A stretch of DNA of 64,000 nt from Hyphomonadaceae bacterium UBA1849 (GTDB lineage Bacteria; Pseudomonadota; Alphaproteobacteria; Caulobacterales; Hyphomonadaceae). The stretch's first letter is position 1; every line of letters starts with the position of its first letter. The DNA is taken from the NCBI GenBank assembly GCA_002338565.1, contig DDIN01000008.1, positions 811,567-875,566 on the forward strand, written 5' to 3'. The notes beneath the pieces are model-generated. The model searched no databases. It was not told the origin of the DNA and saw nothing but the letters and a program-made list of their open reading frames with translations. Position numbers and translations under genes: made by a program. Shown here piece after piece: positions 48,748 to 55,932 of the stretch.

Positions 48748-50520
48748 ATGGCCCAGCCCATTCTCAAAACTATCCCCCTGTCCGAGCTTCGGATTTCCAA
48801 ACTCAACATGCGCCACAGCCGCAAGAAGCCGGACGTCTCCGACATCCTGCCGTCGATCCGCGAGAGTGGAGTCCGGCAAACGCTCTTGGTGCGCAAGGAA
48901 GGCGATCACTATGGCGTCGTCGCCGGACGGCGGCGCTATTTTGCCCTCAAGGAGATCGAGAAGGAGACGGGTGAAACCCCGCAAGTCCCCTGCGCGATCA
49001 TGACCGAGGAAGACGCCGCGAGCGCCATTGCCGCGTCCGTCATCGAGAATGTCGGACGCTTGCCAGCGTCGGAAATGGAGCAGTACACCGCCTTTAAGCG
49101 CCTGCACGATGAGGGGCGCAGCGTGGACGAGATCGCTGGCTTCTTTGGCGTCACCGAGCTTCTGGTGCGCCGCGTTCTGGCGCTGGCTTCACTCGCTGAA
49201 CCGATCCGAAAACTCTACGCCGAGGACGAGATCGACCGCGAGACGATCCGCGCCCTGACACTCGCCACGCCAGACCAGCAGGCCGAATGGTTGCGGCTTT
49301 ACGAGAGCGAGGACGAACGCGCGCCTCGTGGCCGGAACTGTAAGGCATGGATCACGGGCGGGGCGATCATCACGACCGACAAGGCGCTGTTCGACATTGC
49401 AGACTATGAGGGCCAGATCACCGCCGACCTGTTCGGCGAGCATGGCGTGTTTGCCGATCCCGACGCCTTCTGGAAGGCGCAGTCAGCCGCTGTGGCGCAC
49501 CGCGTCGAGACTTACATTGCAGACGGCTGGAAGGATGTCATTTGCCTTGAGCGCGGGGCCTTCTTCCATCGCTGGGATCACCAGACGCGCACCAAACGCC
49601 AGGGCGGCAAGGTCTATGTCGAGCTACGCCATGACGGCACAGTGACCTTCCATGAGGGCTTCATTTCACAGGCCGAGGCGCGGCGACAGGAGACGGCAAA
49701 GACAGGCAAGGACGATGCGCCTGCCGCGCCCGTCAAACCCGAAATGTCCGGCCCGCTGGCGGAATACATTCTCCTGCATCGTCATGGCGCAGCGACGGCA
49801 AGCCTTGCGGGCCAGCCTGCCATCGCGCTGCGCCTGATGGTGGCCCACGCCATGACCGGCAGCGCGCTCTGGCAAGTCCGCGCCCATGAATGCACAAGCC
49901 GCAAGGAGGACACGCGCGCGAGCCTTGAGGCATCAAAAGCCGCTGCCGAGATAGAGGAAAAGCGCGCCCGCATCGCTTCCCTGTTTGAGGCGCGGGGCGT
50001 GTCGGCCGAGGCGCGGCGCAATGGCGACGCCTACCGGCTCTGCGAAATCTTCGCCGCCTTGCTCGCCATGTCGGACGAGAAAGTCATGGAGGTTCTGGCC
50101 TTCACCATGGCGCAGACGCTGGAAGCAGGTGGGCCGGTTGTCGAGGCCGTGCTGCATGTCTGCGAGACGGACCTATCCGCCTACTGGAAACCAGACGCAG
50201 CCTTCTTCGACTTGTTGCGCGACAAGCGCGCGATCAATGCCATGGTCGCTGACATCGGCTCGAAGTCACTCGCGGAGAGTTGCGCCAGCGACACTGCAAA
50301 GGTCCAGAAAGCAATCATCGGCAACCGGATCATGGGTCATGGATGCGAGCCCAATCCCGACTGGCGGCCCGCATGGATGCAGGTGCCGCCCGCCCGCCTT
50401 GTCGAGGGGGCAGGTTCACCGCCCGCAGACGCATGGGCACGGGTCGCGGGGCTGTTCGAGCGCGGCGAAGACATTGATGGAGCCGCGACGCAAGCCTTCG
50501 ATCGGCCACACGCCGCCTGA
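48748..50520 (+). CDS. ParB/RepB/Spo0J-family protein
   Basis: A 590-aa protein. The N-terminal ParB nuclease-like domain (ISKLNMRHSRKKPDVSDILPSIRESGVRQTLLVR, then GVVAGRRRYFALKEI) is a CTP/DNA-binding fold. A helix-turn-helix follows at about residues 125-150 (SVDEIAGFFGVTELLVRRVLAL). The long C-terminal part (residues 200-590) is not found in classical ParB. Such proteins are frequent on alphaproteobacterial ICEs and plasmids, where roles in maintenance or transcription are suspected. No parA is seen in the window. Confidence 0.88.
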   Translation: MAQPILKTIPLSELRISKLNMRHSRKKPDVSDILPSIRESGVRQTLLVRKEGDHYGVVAGRRRYFALKEIEKETGETPQVPCAIMTEEDAASAIAASVIENVGRLPASEMEQYTAFKRLHDEGRSVDEIAGFFGVTELLVRRVLALASLAEPIRKLYAEDEIDRETIRALTLATPDQQAEWLRLYESEDERAPRGRNCKAWITGGAIITTDKALFDIADYEGQITADLFGEHGVFADPDAFWKAQSAAVAHRVETYIADGWKDVICLERGAFFHRWDHQTRTKRQGGKVYVELRHDGTVTFHEGFISQAEARRQETAKTGKDDAPAAPVKPEMSGPLAEYILLHRHGAATASLAGQPAIALRLMVAHAMTGSALWQVRAHECTSRKEDTRASLEASKAAAEIEEKRARIASLFEARGVSAEARRNGDAYRLCEIFAALLAMSDEKVMEVLAFTMAQTLEAGGPVVEAVLHVCETDLSAYWKPDAAFFDLLRDKRAINAMVADIGSKSLAESCASDTAKVQKAIIGNRIMGHGCEPNPDWRPAWMQVPPARLVEGAGSPPADAWARVAGLFERGEDIDGAATQAFDRPHAA

Positions 50521-50585
50521 CGGTTCAGTCTCCTCGTCAGGCGGATGACGGAGCCGCCCGGTGACAGTCGCCGGGCGGTTTTACG
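50514..50585 (+). terminator. Two hairpins after parB
   Basis: First hairpin: cgcctgacg (50514-50522) with cgtcaggcg (50535-50543). Second: ccgcccgg with ccgggcgg, then TTTT, at about 50554-50582. The second has terminator form. Confidence 0.7.
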
Positions 50586-50704
50586 CGCACTGATTGATGC
50601 TGCCTAGGCACAGGCAGAGGGTTCATTGATTGAACCGCGCCGAAAAAAATCGCTCGTCTTTGGGTCTCGCTTGGCTTTCCGAAATGGCGGCCAGCTTCGG
50701 TTCA

Positions 50705-50733
50705 TCCGTTTCCAACTGATGCGCTCCGAACCC
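50705..50733 (+). repeat. 29-bp direct repeat, left copy
   Basis: Begins tccgtttccaactgatgcgc and ends gctccgaaccc. It matches 51863-51891 with a single mismatch. The pair encloses the mer genes. Confidence 0.85.
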
Positions 50734-50749
50734 GACCTCTGAACGCCCA

Positions 50750-50980
50750 TTACCCGCCGCAGCAATCACCCATCTGGATCGGCGGGCATTTCACATCGCC
50801 GAAGGAACAATAGACGCAGCAGTCTCCTGGAAGCGGTTTCAGCAGCGCCCCGCATCCCTTACAGTCATAGAAATACTGGCAGGCGTCAGTGGGCATAAGG
50901 TCCTTGGACCGATGTCCGCATTGGGGACAGGTCAGCGTCGAAGAGGGCTCAAAGCCATCGCTCATCTGAGGTTCAGCCAT
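50750..50980 (-). CDS. GDCCVxC-domain protein (mer-associated)
   Basis: A 76-aa Cys-rich protein with CPQCGH, CKGCG, then GDCCVYCSFGDVKCPP, the GDCCVxC signature of small proteins linked to mercury operons. It ends in CCGG. It probably binds Hg(II) or another soft metal in the cytoplasm. It overlaps the merT-like gene by 19 bases on the same strand. Confidence 0.85.
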   Translation of the reverse strand: MAEPQMSDGFEPSSTLTCPQCGHRSKDLMPTDACQYFYDCKGCGALLKPLPGDCCVYCSFGDVKCPPIQMGDCCGG

Positions 50981-51339
50981 CGCAGCAACGCTCCTTCATA
51001 AGACGGCAATATCCATGCGCCCACGAGCAGCAGGACAGCCACCGAGACACTGATCCAGAACCGCGTCTTCGGACGCCGACCGCCGCGCAAGGCGAAAACA
51101 ATGGCACCTGCAAGCAGGAGCATTGCAACGATCATGAAGGCGTTCTTGTAGCGGGCGAAGAAGCCAAGATTGGCGACAAGCGCGCTGCTGACGCCAAGGT
51201 TTACAAGCAGGATTGGCAGCACGCAGCACGAGGCCCCAAGGAAGGCGAAAAAGCCGCCGAGGACGCCGCCGCCCGCCAGCCAGCCATTGGCGCGGGACGC
51301 CTTGGTCACAGTCACATCGTTGTCAGTTTCAGCGGTCAT
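50962..51339 (-). CDS. merT: MerT-like mercuric ion transporter
   Basis: A 125-aa inner-membrane protein with three hydrophobic segments and the vicinal cysteine pair of MerT in the first one (FLGASCCVLPILLVNLG). The second MerT cysteine pair in the loop is not seen, so this may be a divergent MerT/MerF-like importer. Neither merP nor merA is present beside it. Confidence 0.8.
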   Translation of the reverse strand: MTAETDNDVTVTKASRANGWLAGGGVLGGFFAFLGASCCVLPILLVNLGVSSALVANLGFFARYKNAFMIVAMLLLAGAIVFALRGGRRPKTRFWISVSVAVLLLVGAWILPSYEGALLRWLNLR

Positions 51340-51387
51340 CTTTATGGCCTACAATCTGTAGCCGCTACAGAAGCAAGAGGCAATTTC
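51340..51387 (-). promoter_or_regulatory. MerR operator/promoter of merT
   Basis: The palindrome ctgtag-ccg-ctacag (51356-51370) lies in a leftward promoter read as TTGCTT, a 19-base spacer and TAGGCC. The overlong 19-base spacer with the dyad inside it is the hallmark of MerR-controlled promoters. Confidence 0.8.
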
Positions 51388-51783
51388 ATGACCGGGTTCA
51401 GAATCGGGCGATTGAGCGAGGAAACGGGCGTCCATATCGAGACGATCCGCTACTATGAAAAGATCGGTCTTGTTCCGAAACCTCCCCGCAGCGATGGCGG
51501 TAGGCGGCTCTATGACGGTGGTGCAATCCAGCGCCTGCGCTTCATCCGGCGGGCGCGCGACCTTGGCTTTCCTCTCGATGATGTGCGTTCGTTGATGGGC
51601 CTTGCGACCGAACCTGGATGCTGCGCGGACGCTTTTGAGATTGCAGAACGTCACCGATCGGATGTGCGAAACCGCATCGCCGATCTGCGTCGTCTGGAAC
51701 GGCGTCTGGCGGAGCTGACAAAGGCCTGCCAAAGCGATGGCGATCTCGAATGCGGACTTATCGATGCGCTCTCACGGAGCTGA
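51388..51783 (+). CDS. merR: MerR-family regulator, probably mercury-responsive
   Basis: A 131-aa metalloregulator. The N-terminal winged helix (RIGRLSEETGVHIETIRYYEKIGL) is followed by a dimer helix and metal ligands Cys79, Cys114 and Cys122, matching the three-cysteine set of MerR (82/117/126 in Tn501). It diverges from merT across the 19-base-spacer promoter. Confidence 0.88.
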   Translation: MTGFRIGRLSEETGVHIETIRYYEKIGLVPKPPRSDGGRRLYDGGAIQRLRFIRRARDLGFPLDDVRSLMGLATEPGCCADAFEIAERHRSDVRNRIADLRRLERRLAELTKACQSDGDLECGLIDALSRS

Positions 51784-52133
51784 GAATGGCATTGGCCGAG
51801 CCAGTTTCCGTGCCGGTCGATGTTCGCTGATACAATGACGACTGGCAGGTAGCGCAGTTCCTTCCGTTTCCACCTGATGCGCTCCGAACCCCTTGTTCCC
51901 GTCTCATGCCGTGTGACCTGGACGACGCCTGTCGGGCCTTGAAACCGGCCCATGCGAAGAATTTTCCCCGCCGCTTTGCGGCTCCTCGCCGATCAAAATT
52001 CTTCTCCGGGCCGGTGCTCCACTGCGTTTCGCCCGCGAGCGGTTCAGGCCCGCCCTGCGCCGTCCTTTCGGTCCGGCGTCGACGGGGACAAGGGGTCTCC
52101 GGGACACGATCAGAAACGAAAGGAACTATCACC
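51784..52133. other. 350-base gap with right copy of the 29-bp repeat
   Basis: Holds the direct repeat at 51863-51891 and, further right, GC-rich sequence with inverted repeats around gaagaattttccccgcc / gatcaaaattcttc (51956-52004). That second element, agaattttc...gaaaa-type arms, could be a terminator or promoter element of DUF736. No gene was seen. Confidence 0.45.
51863..51891 (+). repeat. 29-bp direct repeat, right copy
   Basis: Begins tccgtttccacctgatgcgc, differing from 50705-50733 at one base. Together they bracket about 1.13 kb containing the GDCCVxC, merT and merR genes. Confidence 0.85.
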
Positions 52134-52457
52134 ATGGCCAACGCACTCGGATATGTCAGCGAAACCAAAACCGGCTTCGAAGGCGCTCTTGCAATGATGA
52201 ACCTCACCGCTGCCATCCGCATCGAGAAGAACGCGGAGAAAGCCGCCGACGGACAGCCCGACTACCGCATCTTCGCCGGAGAAACCTCGACCGAAATCGG
52301 CGGCGGATGGCTTCGCAAAGCCAAGGCATCAGGGCGCGAATATGTCTCGATCACCCTCGCAGACCCGCAGATCGGCCCGCGCAAGATCTACGCGAACCTC
52401 GCCCCTGTGAAAGGCAAGAAAGGCCGCCACGTGATCCTCTGGAACCCGCGGGACTAG
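52134..52457 (+). CDS. DUF736 protein (second copy)
   Basis: A 107-aa DUF736-type protein (ALGYVSETKTGFEGALAMM... YRIFAGETSTEIGGGW). It is clearly diverged from the copy at 26166. The start at 52134 follows aaagga. It is followed by a strong terminator. The function is unknown. Confidence 0.82.
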   Translation: MANALGYVSETKTGFEGALAMMNLTAAIRIEKNAEKAADGQPDYRIFAGETSTEIGGGWLRKAKASGREYVSITLADPQIGPRKIYANLAPVKGKKGRHVILWNPRD

Positions 52458-52478
52458 GGGGCAGATCCATCGCAAGCG

Positions 52479-52513
52479 AGCCGCTCCGGAGATCAGCTCC
52501 GGGGCGGTTTTTG
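52479..52513 (+). terminator. Rho-independent terminator after DUF736
   Basis: The arms ccgctccggag and ctccggggcgg (one mismatch) enclose a 5-base loop and lead into TTTTT. Confidence 0.88.
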
Positions 52514-52576
52514 CGTGTAGAAACAATGGTAAACAGGCAGGTGAAAAATTGCGCATGCGCTTTTTGCGGCTACAAA

Positions 52577-52593
52577 TGGCGGCGTCTGGCGGC
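52577..52593 (+). promoter_or_regulatory. Decamer site B before the excisionase-like gene
   Basis: Two TGGCGGC heptamers 10 bases apart (52577 and 52587), 45 bases before the ATG at 52638. A TTGCGGC lies a little further upstream (52564). Confidence 0.75.
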
Positions 52594-52637
52594 ATCCTTT
52601 TCGTGGACTTTACAGCCACGAGAAGGAGCCTGACATC

Positions 52638-52874
52638 ATGGCCAAAGATAACCGGAAACCGCCACAGCGTGAGGAGCTGCCCGAGCTTCTGACCGCTATC
52701 GAGGCGGCAGAATTTCTGAACCTGTCGCCCATCACCCTCAGCCATTACCGCTATCAGGGACGCGGGCCGATCTACCGCAAGCATGGCTGGCGCGTCTACT
52801 ACACGAGAGCTGATCTGGTGGACTGGTCTAACCGCCAGAGATGGGCCTCGACCGGCGAGCCACTGCGGTCATGA
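52638..52874 (+). CDS. RdfS-like excisionase / HTH protein
   Basis: A 78-aa helix-turn-helix protein (LLTAIEAAEFLNLSPITLSHYRYQGRGPIYRKHGWRVYYTRADLVDW), a winged excisionase-type fold. It overlaps traF by 4 bases, and traF is followed by the relaxase gene. The order rdfS-traF-rlxS is that of ICEMlSymR7A, where RdfS directs excision and is switched on by FseA. The function here is inferred from that order. Confidence 0.75.
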   Translation: MAKDNRKPPQREELPELLTAIEAAEFLNLSPITLSHYRYQGRGPIYRKHGWRVYYTRADLVDWSNRQRWASTGEPLRS

Positions 52875-53374
52875 GACGGCGGAAACGTGTGATCGGCGTT
52901 GGCCTTCTGGGCATCGGGCTCGCCCTGTTCGGCGCAGTTTTTACGCCTCAGGATCGGCTGATCTGGAACCGGACCGGCAGCGCGCCGCAAGGGCTGTACT
53001 GGCTGAGCGACGAGCCATTCACCCTTGGCCGATGGGTCGTCGTCTCAGCCAGAAGCGATGACGCGCAGTGGGCTCAGACCCAAGGATTTGTCGGGCGGGA
53101 TTGGCCTTTATTGAAGCAGATTGCAGGGCTGCCCGGCGATGAAATCTGCCGTTGGGACACGCAGCTTCTGATCAATGGAAAAGTCGGGGGAGAGGCGCGA
53201 TTGCGAGACTCTTCGGGGCGGGATTTGCCGTCCTGGGAGGGCTGTATGGTGCTTGGGCAAGACCAGCTCTTCCTGATGAATGCGCACCCGGACTCCCTCG
53301 ATGGACGCTATTTCGGACCCGTTGAAATCCATGATCTCGTTGGCGTGGCGCGTCTGATCCTTGCTTGGCGGTGA
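52871..53374 (+). CDS. traF: TraF, S26-family signal peptidase-like protein
   Basis: A 167-aa membrane peptidase with one N-terminal helix (IGVGLLGIGLALFGAVF). The catalytic serine is Ser37 (NRTGSAPQGLYWL) and the lysine Lys82 (PLLKQIAGLPGD). In RP4 TraF matures and cyclises the TrbC pilin, and trbC is present here at 34493. It overlaps the excisionase gene by ATGA. Confidence 0.92.
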   Translation: MRRRKRVIGVGLLGIGLALFGAVFTPQDRLIWNRTGSAPQGLYWLSDEPFTLGRWVVVSARSDDAQWAQTQGFVGRDWPLLKQIAGLPGDEICRWDTQLLINGKVGGEARLRDSSGRDLPSWEGCMVLGQDQLFLMNAHPDSLDGRYFGPVEIHDLVGVARLILAWR

Positions 53375-53606
53375 TCAGAGATGGCGGCGTATTCCGGCAT
53401 ATGGCGGCAATTTGCGGCGAAAGGTGGCATGGGATGGGCCAGCGAACCCGAACGGGCAAGATTGAAGCTCATGCACCAGGGGGTGCACAAGCCATTGTCT
53501 GCACATCTCTTTTTTGGCGTCTCATGCCGGAAAGTGTGGCGCCCGGTTTTCATGGGTTTTGTTGAATTCATTGAGGTTTTTTGGCGCCTGTGGGCGGAGA
53601 CGCGCC
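53375..53606 (+). promoter_or_regulatory. Decamer array C and possible oriT, before the relaxase
   Basis: Five heptamers at exact 10-base steps: TGGCGGC 53382, TTCCGGC 53392, TGGCGGC 53402, TTGCGGC 53412, AGGTGGC 53422. Further right are the inverted repeat tgcacc-4-ggtgca (53472-53487) and an AT-rich stretch. Relaxases usually have oriT close by, so the hairpin is an oriT candidate; no nic site could be recognised. Confidence 0.6.
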
Positions 53607-55541
53607 ATGGTCGATGACACGGACTTCACCCCCCGGCTCGGCAAGCTGCGCGATGTCGGTGCGGGGTCTTCAAAGCGGTTTCGCGCGCGGGTTCTGAAGG
53701 TGGCCAAGGGCCTTCATCGAAAGCCGACGCGGCCCGGCTTTACCGGGGCGCGGATCGGACGCGGGAGCGCAGCGGGAATCCATGCCTTGTCACGCGCCGG
53801 ACACATTGAGCGCTTCCGGATGCGGCGGGTCGTCGTCAAAGTGCACATTGCGCGCGCCCGAACCGGTATCGGAGTGGCGGCTTATGGAAGGCACCTTGAC
53901 TACATCCAGCGCGACGGGGTGGACCGCGAGGGAAGGGGCGGCGAGCTTTATGGGCGCGAAGGTGAGCGCGTGGACGGGCGGGACTTCGCAGATCGCAGCC
54001 AGGATGACCGTCACCAGTTTCGCATCATTGTCTCGCCGGAAGATGCGGGCGAGATGGGTGATCTGAAAGAGACGACGCGGCGGCTGATGAACGAGATGGA
54101 ACGCGACCTTGGCACGCGGCTCGACTGGGTCGCCGTCGATCACCACAATACAGGCCATCCGCACACGCATATTGTCATTCGTGGCAAGGACGCGATGGGA
54201 CAGGACCTTGTCATCGCGCGCGACTATCTGATGAAGGGCCTCCGCGCGCGGGCCGAAGAACGCCTCACCCAGGAACTGGGGCCGCGCCGTGATGTCGAGA
54301 TCGCGAAAGCCCGGCAGCGTGAAGTGACCATGGATCGGTTCACCGGGCTCGACCGGGAGCTTGCATCACTAGCGGTGAATGACCGGGTTGAACTGCCTCC
54401 GGCCTCCGGGGCTCAGGCGAGGTTCACGCGGAGCCTGCAGCGCCAGAGGCTGGCGCATCTGGAAGGGCTGCATCTGGCGGCACCCTCCGGGACTGATGTC
54501 TGGCAGCTCAAGCCGAACTGGCAGCGCGCCCTGACGGCCATGGGGCGGCGCGGCGACATCATCCGCGCGCTGGCGGCCGGTGTCGAACATGGCCCGCATC
54601 TGACAAAGGTGCACTTCTTCGATGAGCGCCTCGATGATGCGCCGCCTCTTCGCGGGACCGTCATCCAGAACGGACCAGAGGATGAACTCACCGACAAAAG
54701 ATTCCTGCTCCTTCAGGACTTCGAGGGCACGCCCTGGTATGTGCCGGCCGGAGATGATCCTGTGCCGCCCAGGGGCGCGGTTGTGGAGGTCTCCCGCAAG
54801 CAGGGGTCTCCCTCGCGTTCAGACCGGGTCATTACGCAGATCGCTGAGCGCAACGGCGGGTTTTATTCCGACGCGCTGCATGCCGAGGCTGATCCGTCAG
54901 CATCGAGCGCCTACCGGCTCGCGCACAAGCGCAGGCTGGAAGCGCTTCGCCGCGCCGGGATTGTGACGCGTGGCATGGACGGCGTCTGGCAAATCGGCGA
55001 GCGCTACCTTGAGCAGGCTGCGGAATATGAGGCGGCGCGGGGCGGCGGCATTCGTGTTCGGGTGCGCTCCTGGATGGCCATGGAGGCGCAGATCGAAGCG
55101 CGCGCGGAGACCTGGCTCGATCAGGTCAGTCCTACAGAGATCGGTGAAGGCGAAAAGCGGCTGCATGAGGCGCGCCTTTTGCGGCTTGGGTTTCTGCGCC
55201 GCGAGGGCTTGCTGGTGGATGAGCAGGACCGGCTCAGCGAAGAGGTTCGCCGTCGCATGCGGCTTGAAGAGCTGCGGCGAGCGGCAGCGGGCGAGACGAA
55301 CCAGTCTGGTCGGAAGTATGCAGCGCTGGAAACGGGCGAGCGGTTCGAGGGCGTGTTCGAAAGGACAGCTGACCTTGCACAGGGCCGAATGGCGATCATC
55401 GGCAATGAGAAAGCCTTCGCCATGGTGCCGTGGCGGCCTGACCTAGAGCGTCAGCGCGGACGCTCGCTGGTGATTGAGGCGCGGGAACACGGGATCAGCT
55501 GGACACTGCCCGGTGGGCGGCAGCGGGGGCTGGGGCGTTGA
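53607..55541 (+). CDS. Relaxase/mobilisation nuclease (DUF3363, RlxS/VirD2-like)
   Basis: A 644-aa relaxase that would nick oriT and pilot the strand. ATG 53607 (MVDDTDFTPRLGKL) follows ggcggaga. The catalytic block is HHNTGHPHTHIVIRGKD (the His-x-His metal motif) preceded by YGRHLDYIQRDGV with the likely catalytic tyrosine region and HQFRIIVSPEDAGEM. The C-terminal half is DUF3363. It is the only relaxase in the window and pairs with TraG downstream. Confidence 0.93.
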   Translation: MVDDTDFTPRLGKLRDVGAGSSKRFRARVLKVAKGLHRKPTRPGFTGARIGRGSAAGIHALSRAGHIERFRMRRVVVKVHIARARTGIGVAAYGRHLDYIQRDGVDREGRGGELYGREGERVDGRDFADRSQDDRHQFRIIVSPEDAGEMGDLKETTRRLMNEMERDLGTRLDWVAVDHHNTGHPHTHIVIRGKDAMGQDLVIARDYLMKGLRARAEERLTQELGPRRDVEIAKARQREVTMDRFTGLDRELASLAVNDRVELPPASGAQARFTRSLQRQRLAHLEGLHLAAPSGTDVWQLKPNWQRALTAMGRRGDIIRALAAGVEHGPHLTKVHFFDERLDDAPPLRGTVIQNGPEDELTDKRFLLLQDFEGTPWYVPAGDDPVPPRGAVVEVSRKQGSPSRSDRVITQIAERNGGFYSDALHAEADPSASSAYRLAHKRRLEALRRAGIVTRGMDGVWQIGERYLEQAAEYEAARGGGIRVRVRSWMAMEAQIEARAETWLDQVSPTEIGEGEKRLHEARLLRLGFLRREGLLVDEQDRLSEEVRRRMRLEELRRAAAGETNQSGRKYAALETGERFEGVFERTADLAQGRMAIIGNEKAFAMVPWRPDLERQRGRSLVIEAREHGISWTLPGGRQRGLGR

Positions 55542-55589
55542 CAGTCCTTGCGACTGGTCAGTTTCGCCGAAGCAGACCAGAAGACGAGC

Positions 55590-55928
55590 ATGGACATTCG
55601 CGCGACCTTTCTGATCTATCTTTTCGCGGCGGTGGCCGAGATTGCCGGGTGTTTTGCTTTCTGGGCCTGGCTGCGGCTTGGCAAGTCGGTGCTCTGGGTT
55701 GTTCCGGGCCTTCTGAGCCTGGCAATATTCGCCTGGCTTCTGACGCTCGTGGACATCGCTGCTGCCGGGCGCGCCTATGCCGCTTATGGCGGGGTCTACA
55801 TCCTGAGTTCGCTGATCTGGCTGTGGTCTGTCGAAGGTGTGCGCCCCGACCGCTGGGATGCGATCGGGGCGATGATCTGTCTTGCAGGTGCGGCGGTGAT
55901 CCTGTTTGCGCCGCGCGCGGCAAGTTGA
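55590..55928 (+). CDS. YnfA/UPF0060 family membrane protein
   Basis: A 112-aa protein with four membrane helices and the UPF0060 landmarks AAVAEIAGCFAFWAWLRLGKS and AAYGGVYILSSLIWLWSVEG. The family is related to small multidrug resistance exporters. ATG 55590 is preferred over an upstream GTG/other start. It is convergent with czcA (4 bases apart). Confidence 0.9.
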   Translation: MDIRATFLIYLFAAVAEIAGCFAFWAWLRLGKSVLWVVPGLLSLAIFAWLLTLVDIAAAGRAYAAYGGVYILSSLIWLWSVEGVRPDRWDAIGAMICLAGAAVILFAPRAAS

Positions 55929-55932
55929 GGCG

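Noticed and set aside
48748..50520. parB as part of a parAB partition operon
   Set aside because: No parA-type Walker ATPase gene is adjacent or elsewhere in the window.
53382..53428. Replication-origin iterons
   Set aside because: Copies of the same decamer lie before four separate operons and no Rep protein is next to them, so a transcriptional role is more likely.
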